NCBI RefSeq assembly: GCF_910592395.1
Contig: NC_088310.1
Location: forward strand, 23,081,491-23,145,490
Direction of reading: 5' to 3'
From: Lineus longissimus
Lineage: Eukaryota > Nemertea > Pilidiophora > Heteronemertea > Lineidae
DNA length: 64,000 nt
The notes under the pieces are model-generated. The model was not told the origin of the DNA. It saw nothing but the letters and a program-made list of their open reading frames with translations, and made no database searches. Both the position numbers and the translations under genes were made by a program. Below, piece after piece: positions 25,270-37,900 of the stretch (position 1 is its first letter; every line of letters begins with the position of its first letter).

Positions 25270-25440
25270 ATGGCGATTATTGAGCCGATCCGCAATGCGG
25301 CTGCCTACATCGAACAAATCGTGGTTCATGACTTTCCTGCTCCAATGCAGGGGGTCCCCGCCATTACCGACGCAAAGAATATTTTGGCGCCAAATTCGAA
25401 GTTGAGAAAAAGTTCTGTTTCCGTATCCGGTGATCGTTAA
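25270..25440 (+). CDS. Possible small ORF, 56 residues, divergent from INO80
   Basis: An ATG in a good initiation context (ACCAAGATGGCG) opens a 56-codon frame ending in TAA at 25440. It starts MAIIEPIRNAAAYIEQIVV and ends SVSVSGDR. An in-frame TGA at 25252 fixes the start. There is no signal peptide or membrane segment, and I recognise no family. It lies 0.97 kb upstream of INO80 on the opposite strand, so it could belong to a divergent transcript from the same promoter region, or be an uORF or chance. The antisense strand is also partly open here, which weakens the case. Confidence 0.25.
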   Translation: MAIIEPIRNAAAYIEQIVVHDFPAPMQGVPAITDAKNILAPNSKLRKSSVSVSGDR

Positions 25441-25570
25441 ACGCGTAGCGCGCACTTGGCGGAGCCAGAATTTGTGTCACTGCTAAAAGACACATGGAGA
25501 CAGCCATTTCCCAGCCCAATAAGGCATTATATAGCCTCGATCCACTACGCTGTATGATACATCAAAATTG

Positions 25571-25712
25571 GAGTTTACCATGCTCACCATGGTGAATGCA
25601 GAATTTACCATGCTCACCATGGTAAAAATATTTCACCGTCCCGAAATTCACCATGGCGAAGTGCTGTCAGTTTACCATGGTGAATTGTGGATTTACCATG
25701 GTGAAATTGAGA
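25571..25712. repeat. Cluster of ACCATGGT palindromes
   Basis: Within about 140 bp the core ACCATGGT or a near match occurs repeatedly: 25586-25593, 25616-25623, about 25650, about 25674 and about 25694. There are also two half-sites TTTACCATGC. Several copies extend to the 14-bp palindrome TTCACCATGGTGAA. The first two form a 30-bp direct repeat. The cluster is non-coding; function unknown. Confidence 0.7.
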
Positions 25713-25839
25713 CACATTTTTCCTATGGGTCTAGCCAGTAGGCTGGTTGACTCCAAGGGCAGTCCATTGCGGGCATTGTGTCAACCTAATTTTCTACTTG
25801 ATATCATGTAACATGTCTATGAAAATCACAACTCATTGT

Positions 25840-28800
25840 TATTAATTTGTCTTCAGGTTTATTGTGCAACAATAAATACACTCAATTTATATAATTACCA
25901 ATAATATGTTAATAAACATTCTGATATGATTACATCATTCAAGTGCCTGACATTAGAAGGAGGAGCTAGTGTCTCAAGACGATGCTGGACCAGCACTCAT
26001 TCAGAGAAAGTTTACAGAGTCCCTGTATTACTCTCGAGGTTGATTCTTGGATGCATCAGAAAACTACACGATACACTTTGGGATGTATAACGTAAGGTGG
26101 TTCAATTATTGTCTGAGTGCATCATTATGTACTGCCAGGTGTCTTTTATACGTCATAGGGCTATTATTGCAACAAGGCTATAATTGTACCACTTACCTTA
26201 CTTACAACAATGCGTTCTAAACATGTACAAGAACTCAACAGTTATAACAAGTCCCAACTTTACCAAACAAGGGCTCCGCCCACTACACCTATTGGGTTCT
26301 GGCAGAGAGAGACAAAGAGGCGAATGTGACGGAACACCTTGATAATTTAAGCTGTTTGACTGCTTGCCGGGTATCATCTTGAGACACTGCTCCTTGAAGA
26401 TCTTCGGCAGTAACAACATTGATAACAACATATAGGCCTAACTATCTACACATATATATATGCTGATATAGAAGGAAGCGCAGGTTTTTATAATAAGGAT
26501 AATAAGGCAAGGTAAGGTTTTTAACAGTGTCTTCACCATTAACAATTCACAGTTCCTACTATGTATTACAGATAAAAATATATAACTTTCCATTTCAGTT
26601 CTGCAAAAGTCTTTATAGGCATGTACTTCCATGCATTCAGTGATATCTCTCACACCAAAGGTTTCAGCAGTACACTACAGTACACCATTAATCGCAAAAA
26701 CACACTATCTGTTCATGATTTAAAATGCAAATCTGAAGAGAGATATTTGAATTCAACTTTATATTTGCCATTTGAGAACTTAAATGAGAGATTTCTTTGA
26801 TCAGATACAGGTATGAGAAAATATATACTCTTTGCCCCGTAATAAGTTTTGTAACTATAAATTTAGGAATACACTGCCAAGCAAGAGCAGATATTAAAGT
26901 ATATCTTTCAATGCATTAAACTTTGTGTAAAAATAGACTCTTTGAATATGATACAGGATTATCAATCCCTCACTACAACCCTTTTTTGATAAAATTCAAC
27001 TTTTGGTCAGGAATATTTGATAAAGCTCATGATAACAAAAGAAACCATTGAGTCTAACTGAAAAAGTCTCAAATCTGAAAAATGAAAGACCAAAGTTAGT
27101 CGCAATGAAAAGAGAGTGTACATGTAGTTTGAGAAAATCCTTATTTCTGACGGCTGTCAAAATATCATAGTTACTGTACCTATTTCTACCAATAGATGGC
27201 CATAATCATTTAGGGCCATAAACCCCCACTCACTGGAAGAGAACTATACATACAATTGCAGATGGACCACCATATTATTGGCATACCCAGGACATCAAAC
27301 AGGAAGTGTATTCATATGATACTCTAAAAAGCCATCAAAAATATCTTTTCTCAAGCTACTTTCATAAGATCACATTATTTTAAAATCAGACAAATCAAAG
27401 CACCACATAATTAATCATCATGAAAAATATTCTGCAAAACCAATCTGAAAGCTAATAATACAATTATTTTCCGACACCACCTAGATACATAAGACAGGAG
27501 ATGTGTTAAAGATAAGATCACACAAGTCCATTAAAAAGACCCATAACCCAGTTACACTACACTGCAACCTCTTGAGTTGCCTGTTAAAACTTCTTCCACG
27601 GAGCATTTCATCGAACTCTCAATTGAGTTGCAATGAAATTACTCAGTGTGCCACCGGGCATTAAACAAATGCAATGCTATGGGCTGGTCAGAGATCCAGC
27701 GCTCAGCTGCATAAAAAAAATCGGCCTCTTTTGACATACTTGAAATGCCAACTTAGAATCTTTGATCATTTCAGTCATGTATGCACCAATGTCATCTACA
27801 TGTATAAGCAGTAATCAATTTGATCCATCTCAAAAATGTCCTGATTCATGAGTAGGTTTACAGAGTGTAAAATATGCCGCGTCCAGAGCATTTCATCGGT
27901 GCATCCCACATGCAACAATTTTCGACACAATAACATCATTGCTGTGCACTGCATCGAGTGGCAAAAAATCCCTAAACCTGTGGTGGTTGAAATGATATTA
28001 CAGATGATTGTCACATCGAAAAAAAATGACTAGATCAATAACCAAAACTCCTTGATGTCTAAGTCAACTATTAAGTACACTGGCCTCATCAATTACATGT
28101 ATATTGTAAAATAAAGTGATTTAAAGTACATAGTCCCAGCAAATCAGTTTGAAATTCATTGAAAAATGGATTTTTAAGTGAGCTGGCAGACACCAGTTTT
28201 ATAAAACTCGACTGTAAAGATGGTGGGTAATTAAGCACAATATTGCACTGAAATACAGGTTATTAAATTCCAATTAAGAGCACTGGCTCCAAAAAGGATT
28301 TGCTTAACTGGGTACATATCATTTTCAATAAATCAACCTCCCTTGAATTTCACTTTTTAAAACATTTGTTCCAAAGCTCATTTTTAAGCAGCCAAATATA
28401 CAATGTCTTGAAACATTTTTATATGATTTTTATGAATGTTGCAAATAAGTAGATATGGAATGATTCCTGATGGAAGAAAATCGTTGTATGTCCTATGGAA
28501 AAGTTACATAATAAGGAAAAAGATTAGCAGCACTTGGAAATATGCTTAAAAAAATCAGAGGTTCTAGGATACAACACAATACAGGTAGTCCATACAAACG
28601 AACTACCACACACAAAACAACAGAATAAATACACACTTCATCTGAGAAATGTTGTTCCTCAATGGACCACACTGGCCACCAAGACCACATAGAAGAATAC
28701 AAATGCAACATTTGTCCTTTACTGCATTTTAATTTGCCTCATGCATGTAATACTAGGCAGGTCATGGAGATTTTTCATGTCTCGATGTCTTGGAAAAGCA

Positions 28801-28912
28801 TTGGACATGGCGCTTGGAGTATGAAATTGTCACGTAGTCCAAAATAATTCACCCGACAGATATAAGATCTACATGCAGGTAATCAGATTCGTTTTACGTA
28901 GACTGTAAAATA
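25840..28912 (-). other. Downstream region or long 3' UTR of TXNDC16
   Basis: About 3 kb of strongly AT-rich sequence follows the TXNDC16 stop. No exon, RNA gene or transposon protein was recognised. On the minus strand the last clear AATAAA is at 25863-25858, so the transcript could extend to there. Weaker signals nearer the stop could be used instead. Confidence 0.4.
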
Positions 28913-31900
28913 TTATAATTCTTCATGGTTCTGCATTTCATTATTGTTCTTTTGGTTTGTATTCAATTGCGGTTCATCTTCCCCTCGTTGCATGTGTTCA
29001 TGCCTATTGTGTTCATGGTCAGGTCCCATATTTTTGTCAGTATTTCCCATTTGGTCACTGCCATCCATCTGGTCACCAAAAGGTCCAATGTGTTCATGCA
29101 TTTTTCCTATGTGTTCATAGCCTTCACCCATTTGCTGATGCATTTCACCCATACGTTCATTGTCAAATTCCATGTTTTGGCTGCCTGGTCCCATATTCTC
29201 TTGTCCCATGTATTCATGCATCATTTCCATATTCTCGTGTCCAATTTGTTCATGCATCATTTCCATGTGTTCATGTCCAATGTGTTCATCCTCATGGCCA
29301 TGCTTTTCCTTCTTGGCTTTAGATGGCCGTGCCAGACGCGAGCTTGGAACAGCACCGACAAGTTCATCAGCATCCGCACTCAACTCTTCAAGTGACTTGC
29401 TATTAATCGGGTTTCCGTCAGCATCAAAACCTTTAAAAAGAAAATAGAAGAATATTAGGCAAAGGTTAATGTGCTGTACACTATCGAAAGCATGACAAAT
29501 AACTGGGGGGTTACCAACGTAGGTACAACTGATTCAGACTGTACCTGCACTCGTTTTCATACCCGCAATGCAAGACTTAAATGAGAGTGAAATAAATCCC
29601 TCTTGTTACAGGTATAAGTTCTTACCGATTCCATTTTCATTGGCGATTGCAAGATACTCATCGTCGTCATCCTGCCGCTTAGAATCTTCATTCTCCATAA
29701 GGTTTAAGAAGTCGTAGCCAGGATGAAGAGGTGCCCATTTGGTCTCGGGCATTATGTCTGCAAAGAAAAGGGGTACTGTAGAACAGAAAATTTTCACGGC
29801 AGCGAATTTTGCGATTGCCCACGATGGACACATTGCCATTGGTGTCGGACAAGATAACTTATTATCATAAAGAATTGCAAATAAGTCTTTTTATCAAGAG
29901 ACTTACATTCTGGCCATTCCTTCTTTTCTTCTATGTCATGAATCCACTCTACTATCAAATCAGGGTGGAACTTTTCTCTCTGGTACAGATGAACAAAGCC
30001 CTGCAATGGTGATAAAAAGCTGTTAAATGATCTGTGGTGGTTTGAAGCTATGGAATTCTGAGTATTGTACAGTGACTTTCAAATTCTATTACAGCAGAAA
30101 TTGCAATATACAAGCAGCTTTGAATAACTGTTTGTGTGCTGATAACTTTTTAGTTCTCCAGCTGTAATCTGCCCGAGAATTCTTTTGTGATTCAGTTAAC
30201 TGAATTATTTTATAGCCTGCACCCTTGCTGTCACTTCACTCATAAAATAGGGGTGCTGGAAGATATTATCCATCCTAGGCGAAATTTCTAATTTCTTCAG
30301 TTCTTGTCAAACTACAGACAATACCATTCCTGTCCAAGAAGTAGTATATCCATCCGAACGAACCTTTTGTGGTACAAACCTATAAATGGCTTAAACAGAA
30401 TTTGCTTACCTGGACATGGTTGACCTGTGCTATGGTTGGAATCTGTGCATCAGAGGAATAAGTCTGCAGTATCTGGGTCCCAATGCTATCAACATTAGAC
30501 CTAAAAACATGTAGAGAGGAAAAGTGAACAATTATGCAAAACCACTGGTTTCATCAGCAGGATAACATTAAAGATGATGTTTCAGCATGCTGCCCGTCCA
30601 CATTTATGGATTCTTAACTGAACTTCAAGAGCTAAAGACAGTGTAGTGTTGGTACATTGCACAAAGTTAAGCCACAAAATATAAGAACACTACATGTAGT
30701 TAATTAAACACTTTTTGTCAATACCTCAGGTGATAAGATTGCTGGTAACATGCTAGCACCCAGGAGACATCTTTTATGTATGGTTGTTAACATTTTCCAC
30801 AGAAAATATTTTATGGAGTTTCAGGAAGCATACTTACACATCAACCCAGGCGAAGAGACGGTTTGTGATGACTCCACCAACTGCCACATCTGAGAGGGCT
30901 TTGAACTGCTCAGAGTTTCCCACCGCATCACCGAAGAACAGGACCAGTGGCTTCTTTTGCTTGTAGAATATGGGAAAGTTTAGCACAGTTAGCTCGGTCT
31001 GAAAATCAAGTAATAAACTCATAACTGGACTAGGTACAGCCACACCAGGTGATATCAGCATGACCACTTCACTTGGCCACATCATTAGGGGATCTACTTT
31101 AGCATATTTAACAAATAGATATCAACATCTTGGTGCTACTAGAGATTGGGAATATCACTACTTTTGGTAGAAAGCTAGTTGCCAACCGCCTACCCACACA
31201 GACACATACACACTCTCAAACCAAAACCAGCCTACTTACAAATACAGGAAGACGATTTTTCGTGACAAATTCTTTCAATTCTTCTGGTTCCAACTCTCCA
31301 GTGAAAACCTTGCTTGGATTCAGTGGATCATTGTGTTTGATGATGACCACACATGGAAGCTTGGCATTAAATTTGCTGCATCTAAAGATGGAACCAAAAA
31401 AACAACCTCGTATAGATCATATATCTGAAGTTTTCAGCATCGGCAAATCAAAGATGTGGCTTCGGAGCCTTAACAGCACAAGTCTACAAGAAAATGGCTG
31501 CTTTTCATAGATGCTCGGCATATCGTATTAGTTCTTCTTTGACCAAATGATTACTTGACAAATATTGGACCTAGACACTGACAGATATCAGTTGTGACTT
31601 AGGGCAAGTCACTTTACTTTCATTGCAGCTTAAGCACCTCTTATCAATAAGACAGGATGATAAACCTACATGTCCTTAGCAACTGAATCCACACCATAAG
31701 AAAACAGAAATTGACCCTGGAATTCACTTGCAACCTCTTGCAACACAGACAGCTCTGAAACATCAACAATATAATATGAGAATAACAAATACCCCGGTAC
31801 ATGTGATGTCTGCAAGTTTTGATGTATCTGTATAAAGGGCAGGAATATCATCAATAATAATCTCCATATTTGAGAAGATTGACTACACTCTGCAGTCGAG

Positions 31901-34900
31901 AACCATTCTCCTTCAGCTTATTGACTACAGTCTGCAGTTAAGAAACTTTTTCTCTTCTGGTCCTGTCTGTCGTTATGATGTACATGTACTTGTTTTACAT
32001 AGCAGTAAAAATCACACATTTTTCTCAAACTGCTTTCAAAGAACATGATAACTATTTAATTTATCCATCAGACTTACCATGTTCTCTCTCAGTCAGACCA
32101 GCCACAACCAACACATCAACATAATCACTTGACTTTTCGGGGTGGGATCCAGCAATGAATGCCATGGCCTGATCCCTGGTAGTCAATTTCATGGGATTTT
32201 CAACTTGATGACTGAAATAAACGCATTTGAAAAATCAAGCCAAGACCAATGCAAGGTATCACATTATCAAAAATTCCCCGTTGGTAGCTCTCTAACTGGT
32301 TAACCATGCACTTGCTAGTTACATTTAGGACACAAACTGGCTTCTGGCTAGGCACTTGGCATTAGAGAAAGGAGTTTGGAAATAAAGGATGTCTCATAAG
32401 CCAAATCTGGCAGGCTCTTTCATCACTGACACCTAAATATACTTTTATCATTAGACTGAGATACTCACATTCTGAGGTAATTAAGAACCTTCTCACCATC
32501 CAGTAGACCCTTGTACTCGACTGGCTCTTTATTCTTCTTATAGATTTGAACTGTAGGGTATCGAGTGATGTTTTGCTTCCCACAGACGTCTGTCCAGTCA
32601 AAGCAGTCGACCCTGGCGAGGGGATTGACCACAGCACCATCGTCAAAGCTCATGGCAGCTTCAGCATATGATCGCAGGAAAGCCATACTGACTGGGTCAA
32701 CTGGTGAAAAATTATTATGTATTACTTACTACAATACAAGGGGAATCTAACACAGAACCACTGGTACTATAATCTTCTCACTCACCCTTATAATTTCCCA
32801 TTCAATCTCAATTAAGCAAAAAAATATCAGAGGATTTGAACTCTATACCGTACTTACATTTGATATAGAATAGAACTAAGGTGATCTGGTTCTTGGTCTT
32901 TAATTCAGGAAATGTCTTGTCTGTCAGAGCTGGGATTTTAGACAAGTCCATTTCAGATGTTTTCTGTAGTCTCCTCACTGATTCTGCCACTTCATCATCA
33001 GGGGTTTGGATTACTGGACAAGAGAGAGTACATACAGTGACCCTTTATCTTCGCAGATTTAACGATACACAGAACATAATCCACTCAATACCTTAAAAAT
33101 CTTCAAGGAAATAAGACTGAACTAGAGGTGTTGGTTTCTCACCCAACACAGTGAGGGTGGCGCTAAATTATTTAATTGTCACAATTGTGTGCAAGTACCA
33201 TTAGACCTGGATGACAGGAAAAAGGATATTAGGACTTTTTAACAAATTGAGATGGGAATTGCATCACATATATTCTGGAGAGGTGAGTCAGCATGTTGTG
33301 ATTTTATGATTCTGACTTTGCTTCATAAGTGTACCTGTACATGGGAAGGAAAACCATTTGAAGATAGTTGAAGTTTAATGCATGCAGTTAAGTCCAATTG
33401 ATAGACTTAAATCTTTATTAATTCTTGCTCTAAGGGAATGAGATGAGCATTGTATTTAGATTGTGTTACGTTCCTTCACAGATCACCACCTAAATTATCA
33501 AGTGAAAATTAACAATAGGTTGGTGTGGACAGACAGAACTTGCCAAGATGACTACCATGCAGTTGAGCTGAGACTGTGTTGAGTTTTGAGCAATGTTGAA
33601 TAATGATACTGACACAATGACTGATAGACACAAAAAAATGTTATTACCATATTTGGGAAAGAGGCCCAAATCATGGGAGAAAAGTAAATCATGCTTAACA
33701 CCTTGACCGATTTTAGTTTCCACTATACACCACTTACTTGATTCGGCATCATCATCGACCCAATTCCTTCTTTTAAGAGCTTTTAAATAAATTTTATTTT
33801 GATACTTCAGGCATCATAACTAATGTCAAAGTCATTTCTGGCAAGTTTACAAAGTTTTGCAAATTTGTTCATTTCTAACTTGGCGTAGACTAAATTCTGT
33901 GATGGCTGCCGACATTTTTTTGCATTAGAGCTGAAAGTTTAGCGAGTTCAAGGTTGGTGTTCGCCTCCCCAATATTGCGAGAGAAAAAAATGGTCACAAA
34001 CATTTATACCCAGTTGACCTATTTCTTGTGATGTAGTCCATCAAGCTGGAAAGGAAGTTTTCTTAAAGAGACTCCTTGTCCTGAATGTGAAGTAGCTCAT
34101 TATGCCCTACTTGATGGCCAGACACTGTACTCAAATGCAGAGACATAACAAAAGAGATATTGTACAAATATCGTTCAACTTACAGTCATCAAAAGGGCTA
34201 TCCGTCGATGATGGGATGGGGACCCCGGTCATGGATTCAATTCTAATCTTGTTGGCTTCTTTCTCAGCCACAGCCAACTGGCCTTTTGCAAACTTCAGGA
34301 TGTTTTCCATTGAGAATCTGTTGATCATGTACACAGGTTTCTATAAAAAAAAACAATATTTAAGACTAACTGACTGAAATAAATTAGGTTTTTAAGTTTT
34401 TGCTAATGCCGAGCGCCATTGAAAATCATGTTGCTTTCTTAATCAAGACGTAGGCCTATGTGTGCACTAAGTGCTGACTTCACCTCAAACAATGTCAAAC
34501 TTGAACTACATGTGTGAGTGTTTTTAATTTAATCATGTTGGACTGACCCGTGTTTTTTCAGGTGTCAACAACAATTTTGTATCAAGTTTTATGGACAAAA
34601 TAACATAACTAGCTAACCTTTCCATAAAGTTTGAGTGCAAAAACTGGTGGTTTGTACGCATCACGGTTGTGTTCAAAGCGGTCCACAGTATTAACAAGGT
34701 TTCTGTTAAGAAAAAAAGAATGAAATACAAGAGATAAGAGAGGGCTGCATGTATAATGTATCAGTGTTTTTGTATGAACATGTATTATAGAAACATGTAT
34801 TTTTTAAGATGTCATAAGGTTGCTTATTCAAAAGAAAATAATCGTCCTATAAACTTAAGGATTTGTTTTCAGGTTGATCAGGTTGAAAAATTAAGTCTTA

Positions 34901-37900
34901 ATAAAGGCTAATTGACTAAAAATATAATAATATTGCCAGCAATCAATTTACAATAGATGGAAGTCTGCAACACTTGATTCAAATTGTACTCACACGTCTA
35001 TTGTGACGACCCCAACCGTTCCAAAGTACTGATTGCCAAGTTTTTCAGCAGTCTCCATGACTTCAACCTTAGACTGTTCATTATACATCAAGAAAGCCAT
35101 GTGAATCTCTTGATTCTCATAGACAGCCACATCACCATCACCAGGTATGTCAAACTAGAAGAGAACACAGGCACTTCGTTATTGATGTACAGGAGATGCA
35201 AAGTTAGGGGAATAAAGTTCAGTAAATCATGGCAATCAAGATGACGTATTCTAAGATTTTTTTTGGCAAATTCGAAAACCGTCCCCAAGCTCTCAACAAA
35301 TCTTATAGAATGCAAGTATGGCATTATCCTACAGAAACAATTGTAGGCAGCTGAAATATATATTTCTTACAAGAATGTACACTTGACAATTTGAATTGTT
35401 TCACGTTTCACAAAGCTGAAACAGAAGCATTTTCTCTGCTACAAGTATATCTGAAAGGGCGTGCACTCACCATAATGGGGTTCATAAGTAGCTTGAGATA
35501 CCTAGCCACATTGGTTATGTCCATGACTCCATTATATTTGTAACTGGGACACGTATTTCCCTCCTTCTCGTCTTTACACTTGATAAACCACATGTCAGCA
35601 TTTTTCTTCTTGATTGACTCATCTGCATCTCTGTAACAGTGTATCAAAGATACATGTATATTTTAAAACTTGGAGTTTATAGTAAGATATTATCCTGTAC
35701 CACACTAACTTTTTGGCTCAAAATGCAGTGGACAAAAAAAACCAGCATAATTTCCTTCAGGCAATCAGTAGAAGCCTATGACGGCAGAACAATCTCTCCA
35801 TTTAAGGTTTGTGATTTGGTGCCAAACTTGTCTTCTAGAACAAACCTCTGTAATCGGGACACCTCTCAGTCCTCAACTGATATGTAATGACTGTCTGACA
35901 ATGTAAGGGGATTCTGTCCTTTGGCTATGTAAAGAATGAAATCAAAAGACAGTCGTTGCAGTTTTTCTCTTGATTCGACAGACTTTTTTCTCTTAAACAA
36001 TTCATGATACTCACACAAGTCCCATCACGCCATCCACCTCTGTAGTAATTGCAAATGTGTAGTCTTTAGCATAGGCAAATGCCGACTCCAGAAATATTCT
36101 GTGTTCTGAAAGTTCAAAGATAAAAGATATGGATAATATTTGTTCAATGTTTGTATACATGTACATGTAGCACTAATTTTCACAAAATCAACGGACAACA
36201 GAAGCACCTTATACTGTATAATCTTATGTATAATTGTATTGCCCCAAAATGCTGCACATTGTTCTCCAGCCTAATCCAGAACTAGGAGAACATAAAGGTA
36301 AAAGCAACTTTTAAACTTAAACTCTCTATTTGTTACATTGACATTCTCACAGTACTATTTACCATATGTTCCCATAGCTTTCTGGAAAGAGAAGAGAATG
36401 TTCCTCTTGCCCACGTTGCCTTCCATGAGAGCCTGCCTGTCTGCAATTGTCTGGAGAATCATCACTTCTTTGAGCATGAGGAGCCTGAAAGGTATAGGTT
36501 TTCATGACAGAGACTCTCAGGATAGTCATTTCTAGTAATTTTCATTTTTTGATGAGGTAGATGACCACATGATTGAAAAATTATTGCTTGTGATCAAAGG
36601 AGGCTCTGATACAGGCATGTGGTGTTTAAAAATATTGGCATTAAAAACTACACCAAAAATCTGGTCACAACTTGTCATAAAATCGCTATCGCTGGCATTC
36701 CCTTATCTTGATAAACGCAGACCTACTGAAGAACACCCAAGTTATCAAATTGTTGACTTTGAACTTGTTTTGAAGTGTTCAAGAACCAGGCCCTGATTGC
36801 CTTCAACAAAACACCAACTACAAGGCCAGCTGCCACAAAATTGGAGACACTTGGCTCTCATTTCAGTACTATCAAAGTCCACTTTCACTTTTTTTAAATA
36901 AAAAATAATTTTGCATCGTATTCAATACTGGTCTTGACTTAGTGGTTCATTATTCTAGGTTAGTAAGTACTTACTGAAGAAGGTTTGCCACAATTGAATC
37001 CAAGTCAAACATGGTCTCAAGGCCAAGCTGGACCAGTTGTTTTCCTTTTCTGGAAAACAAAACGAGCACAGCTGATTTGGGACAAAATGTACTGCTCCCC
37101 TCGAGTGCCTATTGCCCTCCAGGACCAAAAATTACATAAAACAATGCAGTATCAATTCAAATATAAAGTAGGTCTTGTTTTTGCACTCAGGCGTTTCAGT
37201 GAATTCGCACTAAATTACACACATGCCTTAAAAAGTGCCTTCCTCATTCCTAGAATACAAAATAGGTCAATTCACCGGTACAGTAATTTTGTTATCATTC
37301 GAAATGGAAAACCCCACAACAAGGATGTAGATCACCTTTCGTTGGAATGAAAAACAACTAATCATACAGTTCAAGGACAGCCAGAGAAAAAAAACCCCAA
37401 AATAAAGAGCATCGTTGCCAATGCTGGAACCTACAGTAGTTACACTAATCTAAGATGCAATTGAATATTCTATCCCATTCAAAATGTTCAATTTGGAGAG
37501 AAAATGGTTTGCTGACACCAAGTTGTGTGGTGGCCGTATGACGCCATTTTCCATCTTGGCCTTTGTTTCGATTTTGTAGTAATTATCAAATTGTTTTGTT
37601 TTTAGATTGCTGAAACTAGAATGTCATTTTATTCAGCAAAAACCATTCACGTTGTTGTTATAGCACGATTGCTCATTCATAAATTTTACCAGATGTGATA
37701 GGTCTTTGTCACTATTATCAGTGTGAATCAATTAGAGTGGCCACTTATCTGAAGGGCCACCATTAGAAGGAAACAGGTGGTAGGAAATACATTACTACGG
37801 TGCTCTTCTACATGCAATGTTTGAATAGTCATTAAAGGAAGGAATCAACTGAATCTACTACTAACAATTTTCTGCAAAAAAACACACAAAAATTATGACT

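Noticed and set aside
28925-29395. Long plus-strand ORF of about 156 codons
   Set aside because: It is the exact antisense of the TXNDC16 last exon, whose minus-strand frame is fixed by splice phase and homology.
31130-31510. 126-codon plus-strand ORF
   Set aside because: It is antisense to a TXNDC16 exon and its introns; no independent coding sign.
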